From Campylobacter sp. W0018 (GTDB lineage: Bacteria > Campylobacterota > Campylobacteria > Campylobacterales > Campylobacteraceae), in assembly GCA_020135845.1 (NCBI GenBank), contig JACHTQ010000006.1, forward strand, positions 17,309-81,308: DNA of 64,000 nt, written 5' to 3'. Positions 16,937 to 25,753 of this stretch are shown here, one piece after another. The stretch's first letter is position 1; each line of letters opens with the position of its first letter. The notes under the pieces were generated by a model, which saw only the letters and a list, made by a program, of their open reading frames with translations, made no database searches and was not told the DNA's origin. Both the position numbers and the translations under genes were made by a program.

Positions 16937-18394
16937 TTAATGAAAGTTAAGATGAGGCATTATAAATCCGATCCAAGGCATTCCAACAAGAAAATAAATT
17001 GCCATGTAAATTACAGCAAATATTCCACCCAGTAAGAAAAATTGAGGTCCTTTGATGTAGTTGCTTCCAAACCATAAAGGAGAAGAACCTGTTCCATAAG
17101 GAGTGATAATACCCATAAAGCCCATCGGTAATGTAAGTATTAGCATAACTTCTGCCGGATTTGCACCTTTAATAGAGCTAGCTAAAGATACAAAAACAGC
17201 GATTATGGCTGTAACATAAGCAGTTCCTGAAGCAAAGAAATATCTAAGCCAAGAAAATAACATCAAAAGTAAAATGGTGGCAATGAACGGTTCAAAACCT
17301 GAAAGTCTATGTCCTAAAGAGTTAGCTAAATAATCCAAAAATCCGACATTTTTAAGCCCGCCTGCCATTGTAACAAGGGTTGCAAACCATACAAGAGTAT
17401 TCCAAGCTGGTTTATTGCCTAAAAAATCTTGCCAAGTAATTATTTTGCAAGCTATCATTAAAATGATCATGATTAAGGCTGTAGTTGTAGCATTGATTTT
17501 AAAAAAGCTTGATCCAACCCAAAGCACTAATCCAATAAGAGCAATAAGGAGCATAAAAATTTGAGAAGTTGGCATCTTTCCTAGAGCTTGATATTTTTCA
17601 TTTGCCCAAATAGCTATTTCTTTTGATCCTTTAACTTCTGGTGGGTATATAAAATATCCCAAAATCGGAGTAATAATAAAAAGTATTAAACCTACTGGTA
17701 AAAAGGCTAAAAACCAACTAAGCCAATCTACAACCATAACTCCATTTTTAGAGATCAAAGAGAGGGCAAGTGGGTTTGGAGCTTGACCTGTTAGAAAAAT
17801 AGAACTCGTAAGACAAGAACTTGCTAGACCCATCCATACAAGATAAGCACCGATTTTTCTAGGATTTTTATCCGCATAACTTTCAAACATAGGGGAGATA
17901 TTGCTGACTATAGGATAAACCGTTCCTCCACTTCTTGCAGCATTACTAGGAATGAAAGGAGCTAAAACTAAATCCACTATAGCAATAGCATAACCCAAGC
18001 CTAAGGTAGATTTTCCAAGTTTTGAAACGAGATAAAGGGCTAATCTTTCACCTAACCCTGTTTTTGAAAAACCAAGTCCTATGGTAAAAGCAGCAAAAAT
18101 AAGCCAAACTACAGAATCAGAAAATCCTGATAGTCCCCATTTTATTGCAACAGAATCTTTAACAATGGTTTCTATATTATTAGAACCAACAGGTCCAACT
18201 TTAAATAAGACAGCCAAAGTAACAGCTATAATTCCGATTAATGCTGGTGCAATTGGTTCTAGAATCAAACCAATAATAAGGCCTATAAAAATACTAAAAT
18301 AAAGCCAAGCATTAGAATTTAAACCTTCTGGAACTGGAATAAAATAAATAATTAATCCAACTATAAAAGGTGTCAAAAGTTTTACATAAAACAT
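16937..18394 (-). CDS. DASS-family dicarboxylate/citrate transporter
   Basis: A 485-residue polytopic membrane protein of the divalent anion:sodium symporter (DASS/CitT/SLC13) family. Both substrate and sodium-site loops are visible: SNAARSGGTVYPI near 150-162 and TPYGTGSSPLWF near 425-436. About 12 hydrophobic segments. Family members move succinate, malate, citrate, tartrate or 2-oxoglutarate; the length and the SNAAR signature place it nearest the CitT/TtdT antiporter type. It has its own promoter (TATAAT at 18423-18428, minus strand) and AAGGATAA ribosome site. It sits between the accessory patch and the conserved ybeY block and may be variably present among strains. Confidence 0.85.
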   Translation of the reverse strand: MFYVKLLTPFIVGLIIYFIPVPEGLNSNAWLYFSIFIGLIIGLILEPIAPALIGIIAVTLAVLFKVGPVGSNNIETIVKDSVAIKWGLSGFSDSVVWLIFAAFTIGLGFSKTGLGERLALYLVSKLGKSTLGLGYAIAIVDLVLAPFIPSNAARSGGTVYPIVSNISPMFESYADKNPRKIGAYLVWMGLASSCLTSSIFLTGQAPNPLALSLISKNGVMVVDWLSWFLAFLPVGLILFIITPILGYFIYPPEVKGSKEIAIWANEKYQALGKMPTSQIFMLLIALIGLVLWVGSSFFKINATTTALIMIILMIACKIITWQDFLGNKPAWNTLVWFATLVTMAGGLKNVGFLDYLANSLGHRLSGFEPFIATILLLMLFSWLRYFFASGTAYVTAIIAVFVSLASSIKGANPAEVMLILTLPMGFMGIITPYGTGSSPLWFGSNYIKGPQFFLLGGIFAVIYMAIYFLVGMPWIGFIMPHLNFH

Positions 18395-18422
18395 AATTAT
18401 CCTTTTTAGAATTTAAAAATAA

Positions 18423-18428
18423 ATTATA
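18423..18428 (-). promoter_or_regulatory. -10 box for the DASS transporter
   Basis: TATAAT on the minus strand, preceded there by GGA, about 28 bp before the transporter ATG. The 95-bp gap to the ybeY stop contains nothing else I can assign. Confidence 0.55.
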
Positions 18429-18489
18429 TCCTAAAAATCTTATATTTTAATTTTAAATTAATAAAATATTTAAAATTAAAAATAAATTT

Positions 18490-18894
18490 TTAATTTATAG
18501 TTCTAATAATTAAACTTGCAGGTAATTTGAAGTATTTTATAAGCTCTTCTTCTTTTTTTCGCATTTCTCCATTATCTTTTTCATGATCAAAACCTAATAA
18601 ATGAAGCATAGCGTGAATAAATAACAAACTTATTTCTTCTTCGTAGCTGTGTCCAAATTCTTTTGCTTTTTCTTTGGCTAATTCTGTATTAATGACTATG
18701 GAACCTAAGGGGATATTTTCATCTACATTTTCAAGTGGGAAAGATAAAACATCGGTTGTTTTATTTTGATTTCTTTGGCTTAGATTGATTTTTTGCATTT
18801 CTTGACTGTCAACAAAAATAAGTTCAATATCCTTTGGACTTAAAAAATTCGCTATTTTCTCTAAAAACTCATATTTTTCATCACTGAGTATCAT
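18490..18894 (-). CDS. ybeY: Endoribonuclease YbeY (rRNA maturation)
   Basis: A 134-residue metal-dependent endoribonuclease involved in 16S rRNA 3'-end maturation and 70S quality control. The zinc-binding signature [11 protein letters not shown] gives H94, H98 and H104. Overlaps recO by 4 bp (ATGA), so it is co-translated. Last gene of the long minus-strand run that begins at fmt. Confidence 0.93.
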   Translation of the reverse strand: MILSDEKYEFLEKIANFLSPKDIELIFVDSQEMQKINLSQRNQNKTTDVLSFPLENVDENIPLGSIVINTELAKEKAKEFGHSYEEEISLLFIHAMLHLLGFDHEKDNGEMRKKEEELIKYFKLPASLIIRTIN

Positions 18895-19505
18895 AAACCT
18901 TCCTTGACTAAATTGTATAAATTTTGTATTTCTTTATCGTCAAAAATTCGACAATTTTTATTTTCATAAAAATATTTAATTTTTTCTTCTTTAAATTCAT
19001 ATCCTAAAGCACAGTGATTATGCGAAGGTAAAAAAGCCCTTATAAGGGTGATTTGATCTTGGATTTTTTCTTCACAAGAAAAACAAATAAAATCTTGACG
19101 CAACCGACCTTCGAATTCTAAAATTTTAAGATAAGCATCCACTATGACTCTTTTAGGATTTTGCTTTTCAAAGCGTTTAACACATTCTTCTAAAAGCAAA
19201 AAATAAAACTCTTCAATCGTTTCTATATCTTTTAAATGATTAAATAAAAGACCAATAAATTCCTGCCAAATAAACATTTTTTCTCTATCTAAAATCCAAG
19301 AAAAATTTAAATGCAATACGTCCTTAAGTCTCGGTAAAAAGCTTGGATGCTCATCTAAGGAAAAATCGATTTTATATCCGTTTAAAATGCTAGAATGTCT
19401 GAGTCCATAAAAACGATAAGTTTTTATAAATTTTTTTGGGCTCAAAATAGAAACAATTAAATCCTCATCTTTTACTTTTTGAGTATGAAGTATAAAACCT
19501 TGCAT
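18891..19505 (-). CDS. recO: DNA recombination/repair protein RecO, short type
   Basis: A 204-residue protein that fits the short epsilonproteobacterial RecO: N-terminal [19 protein letters not shown] (OB-fold start), a helical centre and a single CFSCEEK cysteine pair near 140-145 where the zinc finger of longer RecO proteins lies. It would load RecA onto SSB-coated single-stranded DNA together with RecR. The assignment rests on the N-terminus, position next to ybeY and size; divergence makes it less certain than its neighbours. Confidence 0.75.
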   Translation of the reverse strand: MQGFILHTQKVKDEDLIVSILSPKKFIKTYRFYGLRHSSILNGYKIDFSLDEHPSFLPRLKDVLHLNFSWILDREKMFIWQEFIGLLFNHLKDIETIEEFYFLLLEECVKRFEKQNPKRVIVDAYLKILEFEGRLRQDFICFSCEEKIQDQITLIRAFLPSHNHCALGYEFKEEKIKYFYENKNCRIFDDKEIQNLYNLVKEGL

Positions 19506-19528
19506 TTATTAACTCATAAGAAATTAAT

Positions 19529-20050
19529 TTATATTATTTCAACTCCATAGGCTTTAAGCAAAGAAAAAGCTGAATGTTCTAAATCATTATCAAAGCTGGC
19601 TGTAGAATTTTGATATAAAATAATTTTAGAATTAGGATTTGCACTAAAAGCTAAGATAATATTAAAAAATACACAAATATGTGAAACAAGGCCACAAAAA
19701 TAAATTTCTTTATATGGATTTTGGTTAATAAAATTAGCAAATTCTAAACTACCAAAAGCATTTTTATAAAAAATTTTATGAGCTTTTTTTAAAAATGGAT
19801 CAAATTCATCGGGCATTTTCCAACCAAAAGTATCTTTAATACAATGTTTTATAGGGAGGTTTAACCCTTCTTTGCTTTTTAAATAATTTTGATCATGTGT
19901 ATCACAAGTGATGAGTAAATGTGTGGTATTAAAATCGATTTGATTTAGGTGATTAAGAATATTTTCTTTGATTTCTAAAGCTTTTTTAAAACCTAAGCTT
20001 CCGTTGATAAAATCATTTTGATAATCAACTATGACAAAAGCTTTTTCCAT
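19529..20050 (-). CDS. Isochorismatase-like hydrolase, probable nicotinamidase
   Basis: A cysteine hydrolase of the isochorismatase superfamily, 173 residues from the ATG I favour. The triad is D9, K96 and C126 (HICVFF). CDTHD (D50, H52) and KHCIKDT (H69) match the metal-binding and loop positions of nicotinamidases such as PncA, so deamidation of nicotinamide is the best guess. A TTG at 20077 would extend the protein by 9 residues and overlap the upstream gene; the family usually begins right before the VIVDYQNDF strand, so I reject it. Confidence 0.8.
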   Translation of the reverse strand: MEKAFVIVDYQNDFINGSLGFKKALEIKENILNHLNQIDFNTTHLLITCDTHDQNYLKSKEGLNLPIKHCIKDTFGWKMPDEFDPFLKKAHKIFYKNAFGSLEFANFINQNPYKEIYFCGLVSHICVFFNIILAFSANPNSKIILYQNSTASFDNDLEHSAFSLLKAYGVEII

Positions 20051-20058
20051 AGAGTTTT

Positions 20059-20814
20059 TTATACTTGATTCATCCAAAAAGTTTCTGTATGTAAGTTAGA
20101 AAAGGCGGTTTTTAAGCTCGTAAAAAGTTTAGGATGCTCTTTTTCTAAATTTGCTAAAAGCTGTTTGGATTCTTCTCTTGCATGTGGAAATTTAACATTT
20201 TTTTCGCTGAGTTTCATGCCAGGACAAAACTCATTTCCTATTACTTGAAGTTCATTTTGTATCGCATTGTCTCTAAGTTGTCTTTCTCTGACAAAAATCA
20301 AAGGACGTATCACTATTATACCACGTTTGCTTTTATAGATCGGAGCTAGGGTTCTTAAAGATCCATTGTGGATAAAATTCATAAAAAAACTCTCCGCCGC
20401 ATCATCTAAATGATGACCAATAGCAAGTTTATTAAAACCTTTTTCAAGAGCATAAGTGTATAAAGCTCCACGTCTCATTCTTGAAAAATAGCTACAAAAA
20501 CTAGAATTTTCTCTTATAGTATCGCCTGACACTTCATAGATATTAGAGTCAAGAACACTATGTTTAATACCATGTTCTTCACAATGTGCATGCAATTGAG
20601 AATAATCTTCACCCATACCATAACTTAAAGTAACAGTTTCAAGATCAAATTTGAAAGGAGCGTGAGCTTGCATACGATTTAAAAGATGTGCTAAAGCTAA
20701 AGAATCTTTGCCTCCACTTAAGCCTAAAAGAACGCGATCGCCATCTTTAATAAGTCCAAATTTAGCGTTTGCTTGGGCAACTTGTCGTATAAGCTTTTTG
20801 CTAAGGTTTATCAT
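20059..20814 (-). CDS. TtcA-like PP-loop tRNA thiolation protein
   Basis: An N-type ATP pyrophosphatase with the PP-loop SGGKDS at 33-38 and GHHLDD at 133-138, resembling TtcA (2-thiocytidine 32 in tRNA). Only one cysteine remains of each expected CxxC pair: C107 in FCSYFSRMRRG (phenylalanine at 110) and C197 in NEFCPGM. Canonical TtcA uses cysteines from both pairs for a [4Fe-4S] cluster, so the mechanism may differ. The ATG at 20814 overlaps the mtnN stop as ATGA; a GTG at 20826 is less likely. Length 251. Confidence 0.8.
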   Translation of the reverse strand: MINLSKKLIRQVAQANAKFGLIKDGDRVLLGLSGGKDSLALAHLLNRMQAHAPFKFDLETVTLSYGMGEDYSQLHAHCEEHGIKHSVLDSNIYEVSGDTIRENSSFCSYFSRMRRGALYTYALEKGFNKLAIGHHLDDAAESFFMNFIHNGSLRTLAPIYKSKRGIIVIRPLIFVRERQLRDNAIQNELQVIGNEFCPGMKLSEKNVKFPHAREESKQLLANLEKEHPKLFTSLKTAFSNLHTETFWMNQV

Positions 20815-21497
20815 AATTTCTCGCACATTTTAAGAACAAAATTAGCCGAAATTTTCGCAGAATTAATCACAAATTCATCAAAATCAAATTCAGCTTTTTC
20901 TCCGGCTTTATCACTCATAGCTCTTAAAATAAAACAAGGTATTTTTAAAGCATCGCAAACTAAAGCGACGCTAGCACCTTCCATTTCACAAGCATCAGCA
21001 TTAAAAATTTCTCTTATTTTCGCTTTTTTTGCTTCATCGCAGATAAATTCATCTCCAGTTGCAATGATTCCTGATTTTAGTTTAATATTTAATTCTTTTG
21101 CAACTTCTAAAGCAATATTGTTTAATTTTTCATCTGTTTTTATAAAAATTTTATTTCCTGGAACAAAACCAAGAGGATGCCCAAAAGCGGTTATATCAAG
21201 ATCATATTGAGCTAATTGTGTAGCGTAGAGTAAATCACCTATTTCTAATTCCGGATTAAAAGCGCCTGCTACACCTGTAAAAAGTAAAATTTCAGCTCCA
21301 AATTTTTCAATCATTATACTTGCACTTAGAGTTGAATTGACTTTTCCTATTTTAGAATAAGCTAAAATAAGTTCATGATTTTTATAATTTGCTAGATAAT
21401 AAGTATTGTTTGCATATTCAACACTTTTGTATTCTCTTAAAATTTCAAGTAAAGGGGTTATTTCCTCTGGCATTGCGCCTAAAATTGCTATTTTCAT
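20811..21497 (-). CDS. mtnN: Aminodeoxyfutalosine / MTA / SAH nucleosidase
   Basis: A 228-residue nucleosidase of the MTAN family (also called pfs). The N-terminus ILGAMPEEI holds the catalytic glutamate (E12), FTGVAGAFNP the ribose site, and MSDKAGE the catalytic aspartate near 197. In Campylobacter and Helicobacter the same enzyme also cleaves 6-amino-6-deoxyfutalosine in menaquinone synthesis (MqnB role), which links it to the mqnP-like gene and to quinone-dependent respiration. ATGA overlaps on both sides (fabD upstream, ttcA-like downstream). Confidence 0.92.
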   Translation of the reverse strand: MKIAILGAMPEEITPLLEILREYKSVEYANNTYYLANYKNHELILAYSKIGKVNSTLSASIMIEKFGAEILLFTGVAGAFNPELEIGDLLYATQLAQYDLDITAFGHPLGFVPGNKIFIKTDEKLNNIALEVAKELNIKLKSGIIATGDEFICDEAKKAKIREIFNADACEMEGASVALVCDALKIPCFILRAMSDKAGEKAEFDFDEFVINSAKISANFVLKMCEKL

Positions 21498-22417
21498 TTT
21501 ATAACCTTTAAAAATTCATCAATATCGTTAAAATTGCTCAAAGAATAAGTTTCTTTAGAGCTTATTTTTTTATTTAAACTTTTAAGAATGCTTGCACCAA
21601 ATTCTATAAAACAATCGATTTCATTTTCATAATTTTTAATGCTTTGTTTATAAAGAACAGGAGAAATAAGTTGAGATTTGAGTAATTTTAACGCTTGCTC
21701 TTTATCAGTATAAATTTTTGCATTTGCATTTGAAACTACAGCTTTAAAATTTGGTTTGAGTGTTTTTTCAAGCTCGATACAAAGTTTTGACGAAGCATTT
21801 TCAAGTAAAGGACAATGACTTGCAACACTCATGTTTAAAAGCATTGCTCTTTTTGCTCCAGCTTTTTTAAATTCATTTTCATAGCTTATAAGATCGGATT
21901 TTAAACCCGCTACAACAATTTGACCATCGCAGTTGTAGTTCGCTGCAAATATTTTTTTATTTTCCTCTTGGGCTTTTTTGCAAATATCTTCTACGATTTG
22001 ATCATCTAATCCTAAAACAACCATCATTCCCGCTTCAACTTTAGAGCAATCTTCTTGCATGAAAAATCCTCTTTTGTTAACCAAAGTAAGAGTTTGCAAA
22101 AATTCTAAAGCTCCATTTACAGCTAAAGCTGAAAATTCTCCTAAAGAATGACCTAGGGAAAATTTAGCTTGTAAATCTGGTTTTTGTTCGATTAAGGCTG
22201 TATAAGCCATCAAAGAATTTAATACAATAGAAGGTTGAGTGAATTCGCTTTTATTTAACTGATCATTTTCCTCAAAAAGCAAATATTTAAAATCAATCTT
22301 ACAAAAATCGCTTGCGCTATCAAGGAGTTCTTTTGCATTTTTAGAATTTTCATAAAAGCTTTTTCCCATTCCAGTGACTTGGGAACCTTGTCCTGGGAAT
22401 ATAAAGGCAATATTCAT
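21494..22417 (-). CDS. fabD: Malonyl-CoA:ACP transacylase
   Basis: Loads malonate onto acyl carrier protein for fatty acid synthesis. FPGQGSQ at 7-13 and the nucleophile motif GHSLGEFSAL with S91 are clear, and SVASHCPLLENAS contains the catalytic histidine. I start at the ATG at 22417, whose A overlaps the end of the slyD stop, giving 307 residues; a longer frame adds only codons within slyD. Coupled to mtnN by ATGA. Confidence 0.94.
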   Translation of the reverse strand: MNIAFIFPGQGSQVTGMGKSFYENSKNAKELLDSASDFCKIDFKYLLFEENDQLNKSEFTQPSIVLNSLMAYTALIEQKPDLQAKFSLGHSLGEFSALAVNGALEFLQTLTLVNKRGFFMQEDCSKVEAGMMVVLGLDDQIVEDICKKAQEENKKIFAANYNCDGQIVVAGLKSDLISYENEFKKAGAKRAMLLNMSVASHCPLLENASSKLCIELEKTLKPNFKAVVSNANAKIYTDKEQALKLLKSQLISPVLYKQSIKNYENEIDCFIEFGASILKSLNKKISSKETYSLSNFNDIDEFLKVIK

Positions 22418-22980
22418 TAGTGACAACCACAACCTCCGCCACCACCGCAGCAACCGCCACCTCCGTGATGATGATCATGATCATGATGTCCTCCACCACA
22501 TCCACAACTATGGCTTCCTGCAACAATGCCTGTTAAAATTTCATCTTCGCTAGCTGGTCTAACATCCACGATATTAAGTGAAAAGAGTAGATCTCTTCCA
22601 GCATAAGGATGATTATAATCAACAACAACATCGTTTTCATTGATCTCTTTAACGGTTACGCGAACAGTTTCGCCATTTTCACCTTCACCAAAAAGTTCCA
22701 TACCTATTTTCAAATCAATTCCAGCAAATTGTTCCTTGGGTAATGTTTGGATGGCGTTAGCATCATATTCACCTAAACCTTTTTCTTTTTTAATTAAAAC
22801 ATCGCTATTACTTGGACAATCAAGCTTCATAATTTCTTCTTCCAAGCTTTCTAAAATCTGTCCTTTGCCAACTATAAATGAAATAGGTTGAGCGTATAAA
22901 TTTGACTCTAAAACTTCTTGAGTGTTTGCATCTTTAAGTTCATAAAACATCGAAACAACATTATTTTTTTCTATTGGCAT
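22417..22980 (-). CDS. slyD: SlyD-type peptidyl-prolyl isomerase with metal-binding tail
   Basis: An FKBP-type prolyl isomerase/chaperone with an inserted IF domain. The core has YELKDANTQEVLESN and the motif DYNHPYAGRDLLFSL. The last 30 or so residues (from about 156) are almost only G, H, C and D, with HSCGCGGGHHDHDHHH, a strong nickel/zinc-binding tail used in NiFe hydrogenase maturation in other bacteria. This fits the nickel importer elsewhere in the window. The tail is encoded by the most G/C-rich patch nearby (about 22417-22510). Confidence 0.93.
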   Translation of the reverse strand: MPIEKNNVVSMFYELKDANTQEVLESNLYAQPISFIVGKGQILESLEEEIMKLDCPSNSDVLIKKEKGLGEYDANAIQTLPKEQFAGIDLKIGMELFGEGENGETVRVTVKEINENDVVVDYNHPYAGRDLLFSLNIVDVRPASEDEILTGIVAGSHSCGCGGGHHDHDHHHGGGGCCGGGGGCGCH

Positions 22981-22993
22981 TTTTTTCCTTTTT

Positions 22994-23953
22994 TTATTTT
23001 CTATTTGGTGAAGCTTTTGCTTCAGGTGTGTTTGGATAATTTTTCTTTAAAGCCTTATAAAATCCATTAGCTGTTTTTGTATTGCCTACTTTATCTAGTG
23101 AAATTGCAGTATGGTATAAAAGCTTTGGAAAATAATCTCCTTTAGAGCTTATAGTAGAACTTTTTTTGTAAAAAACAATAGCGTTATTGTAATTTTTTTG
23201 TTTATATTCTATCTCTCCTAACCAAAAATTTGCTCTTGCTGGTTTATATTTTTGCGCTATAAGATAATTTAATTTAGTTTTGCATTCTTCGTATAAATCT
23301 TTATGAAGATCTTGTATTGCTAAATCTAAAATTTCATTATTTTGTTTCTTTTTCCATGAATCATCTATGGTTTTATTTGTATCTTTAATTGGTGTATTTG
23401 TTGTAGCATTATTGTCTTTTTTTTCATCTAAAATATTTTCAATATTTTTATGTGAAGCGTTTGATGAAATATTATTTATACTTAAATTTATATCTTTAAG
23501 TTCTTCTTTAGATACATAATTTGCATTGATAGAATCAACCAAAGAACTAAGTTCTGTTAAGATTTTTTTAAATTGTTTATTATTAGTTTCTTGAATTTTT
23601 CTGCTTTCTTCAACGTATTTTTTTAAATTTTGAATTTCTGCAGTTAAATTATTTTCTAAGCTATCATTTTTTGTTTCTAGTTGAGTTAGTCTAGAATTAG
23701 ATTTGGCATATTGAGAATTTATACCCTCCAAAGTGCTTTGCAAACCTTCAATTCTTTCTTGTATTTCATCAATTCTTGCATTTGTTTGAGAATTGCTATT
23801 ACTTAAAGAATCAAGTTTTTCTTTGATTAATCTTTCACTTGAGCTTAGACCATAAGCATTATTGCTGGTTACATCTCCTGCGCCAAAAGCCGAGTTTTCA
23901 GCATGAAGTAAAGTAGCTCCTATAAAAAGAGCTACTGAAAGTATTTTTTTCAT
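22994..23953 (-). CDS. cpoB: CpoB/YbgF-like Tol-associated periplasmic protein
   Basis: A 319-residue exported protein: signal peptide (1-18, ending LLHA), a long coiled coil (about 35-150 with heptads such as LTQLETKNDSLENNLTAEI), a polar linker and C-terminal TPR repeats (about 200-315, YEECKTKLNYLIAQKY and onward). This is the domain order of CpoB, which coordinates Tol-Pal and peptidoglycan synthesis during division. Located 3 bp after pal. Confidence 0.85.
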   Translation of the reverse strand: MKKILSVALFIGATLLHAENSAFGAGDVTSNNAYGLSSSERLIKEKLDSLSNSNSQTNARIDEIQERIEGLQSTLEGINSQYAKSNSRLTQLETKNDSLENNLTAEIQNLKKYVEESRKIQETNNKQFKKILTELSSLVDSINANYVSKEELKDINLSINNISSNASHKNIENILDEKKDNNATTNTPIKDTNKTIDDSWKKKQNNEILDLAIQDLHKDLYEECKTKLNYLIAQKYKPARANFWLGEIEYKQKNYNNAIVFYKKSSTISSKGDYFPKLLYHTAISLDKVGNTKTANGFYKALKKNYPNTPEAKASPNRK

Positions 23954-23956
23954 AGA

Positions 23957-24454
23957 TTATTTTGATAGTTTAAATTCAGCACGTCTGTTTTGTGCGTCGC
24001 AAGCTTTTGTTTTTTCTGTACAAACTGGATTTGTTTCACCATAGCTTTTAATAGAAATTCTATCTGAATTTACTCCTTGAGCTATTAAAGCTTCTTTAAC
24101 AGCTTTTGCTCTTTTTAAACCTAAAGCTTGGTTATATTCATCAGTTCCCCATTCGTCGCAATTACCTTCAACTGTGATATTAACACCACTTACTTGGGTA
24201 TTGAAGATATTTGCGTTGTTATTGATAACATTTTGCATATCTGAGCGAATGTTAAATTTATCAAAATCAAAATATACTTTATTTAAAGTATCATTAAGTT
24301 GAGAAATTCTTGAATCAATATCCCAATTATCTGTTCCATTTGAACCCCTATTAGAATCTACACTAGTATCACTACTTACACTTGTGCTTTTCGTGCTACA
24401 TCCACTAATAACTACTGCAAATGCAGCAATTGAACCAAAAAGAATTTTTTTCAT
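23957..24454 (-). CDS. pal: Peptidoglycan-associated lipoprotein
   Basis: Pal (known as Omp18 in C. jejuni), an outer-membrane lipoprotein that binds peptidoglycan and TolB. Lipobox ISGC with C19, a short linker, and the OmpA-like domain from about 55 (VYFDFDKFNIRSDMQ, then VEGNCDEWGTDEYNQALG and the basic ending NRRAEFKLSK). I start at the ATG at 24454 behind AAGGTCGGAA, giving 165 residues; the longer frame would bury the signal peptide. Confidence 0.95.
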   Translation of the reverse strand: MKKILFGSIAAFAVVISGCSTKSTSVSSDTSVDSNRGSNGTDNWDIDSRISQLNDTLNKVYFDFDKFNIRSDMQNVINNNANIFNTQVSGVNITVEGNCDEWGTDEYNQALGLKRAKAVKEALIAQGVNSDRISIKSYGETNPVCTEKTKACDAQNRRAEFKLSK

Positions 24455-24533
24455 TTCCGACCTTTCCAATATGAATAGATTTGGGTGTATTATATCTAAA
24501 TTTTTTATTAATTGCAACTAATTAATACTAATT

Positions 24534-25745
24534 TTACCAATCAATGGATTGAATTTTCCCAAGCTTTAAAGGAAAATAAAAAGTTTTATTTGCATTAACT
24601 CTTATAACACCTAAAGCGCTTTGTGCGCCAAGATATTTAATAAAAACTACACTACCTCCATCGCTAGAAAATCTAGGAAATATGTTTTTTCCATTAGCTG
24701 TAAGCTGTCTTACATCACTGCCATTAATTGAAGTTAAGTAAATATTAAAAACTCCATATTGATTAATCTCTCTACTAGAATATACCAAGAAATCCTTATA
24801 AGTGGAAACTGCTGAATTATTTTTTCCATGAAAAACAGCTTGTTCAGCACCACTAGAGCCATCTAAATTTTGTAAGAATATATTTGGATAACCTAAACGA
24901 TCGCTTACAAAAACCATTTTATCATCATTACTTCCTATAAAATTACCGTTAACATCGATGCCAGAATAATTGGTAAGTTGGGTTAATTTTTTAGCGTTTA
25001 GATCATATAAATAAATATCAGGCTGATCTTTTGGAGCCATAGTTATAAGCATTTTGCTTCCATCTGAACTCACATCACTAGCCACAACCATACCACCGCT
25101 TGATAAAATTTTACTAGCTTTATTAGAATTTAAATTATAGCGGTAAAGTGTAGGCATATTGTTATCATAAGCTGTATAATAAAATATAGTTTGTTCTTTA
25201 TTTCCCCATTTTGGAAATAAATTTAAACCACCATCGATAAGAACTTTTTGATATGTTAAAGTATAATCAGCCATGATAATTTGACTTCTTTTGGAACTTG
25301 AATTTCTAGCTATTAAAATTTTATGATCCATCCATTCAACTGGAGGTAAGCCTAAAGCACTAACAGAAGCTTTGATACTCTTATGCGCTAGAAAAGGATA
25401 TTGCTCAATACCATTTAAAGTATAAGTTTGGTTTGATTTTTCAATTCCTCCGGCTTTAATTTTAACATTCAAATTTAAGCTATTTCCATTTTGGCTTAGA
25501 GTATATTCAAAAACATAATTACTTTTTTCAGCAGCATCGCTTACAACATCAAAATTTGAACTTACTTTTAAATCATTGACGATTATGTTATAAAAACTGC
25601 GTTTTAAAGCGATATCGCTTATATTAGAATTATCTTTAACGATAATTTTTGGTAAAACCACACCTGAGTTAACAACTGTAATCGTTGGATCTTCAGCCCA
25701 AAGAACACCTAAAAAAAGCAAGAAAACAGCAAAGAATTTTTTCAT
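24534..25745 (-). CDS. tolB: Tol-Pal system beta-propeller protein TolB
   Basis: A 403-residue periplasmic protein with a signal peptide (1-17, FLLFLGVLWA) then an N-terminal alpha/beta domain and a C-terminal propeller whose repeats show SSDGSKMLITM, YLYDLNAKKLTQLT and NIFLQNLDGSS patterns. It binds Pal. Followed by pal after about 80 bp, which may leave room for an additional pal promoter. Length is slightly below the usual 430. Confidence 0.93.
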   Translation of the reverse strand: MKKFFAVFLLFLGVLWAEDPTITVVNSGVVLPKIIVKDNSNISDIALKRSFYNIIVNDLKVSSNFDVVSDAAEKSNYVFEYTLSQNGNSLNLNVKIKAGGIEKSNQTYTLNGIEQYPFLAHKSIKASVSALGLPPVEWMDHKILIARNSSSKRSQIIMADYTLTYQKVLIDGGLNLFPKWGNKEQTIFYYTAYDNNMPTLYRYNLNSNKASKILSSGGMVVASDVSSDGSKMLITMAPKDQPDIYLYDLNAKKLTQLTNYSGIDVNGNFIGSNDDKMVFVSDRLGYPNIFLQNLDGSSGAEQAVFHGKNNSAVSTYKDFLVYSSREINQYGVFNIYLTSINGSDVRQLTANGKNIFPRFSSDGGSVVFIKYLGAQSALGVIRVNANKTFYFPLKLGKIQSIDW

Positions 25746-25753
25746 TTTTTCTC

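Noticed and set aside
20773-21210. 145-codon plus-strand frame antisense to mtnN
   Set aside because: Low-complexity Ser/Ala/Lys/Phe translation, the usual shadow of a minus-strand gene in AT-rich DNA; mtnN is clearly real.
22417-22510. G/C-rich patch that could suggest foreign DNA
   Set aside because: Explained by the Gly/His/Cys metal-binding tail of SlyD, which forces GGN, CAY and TGY codons.
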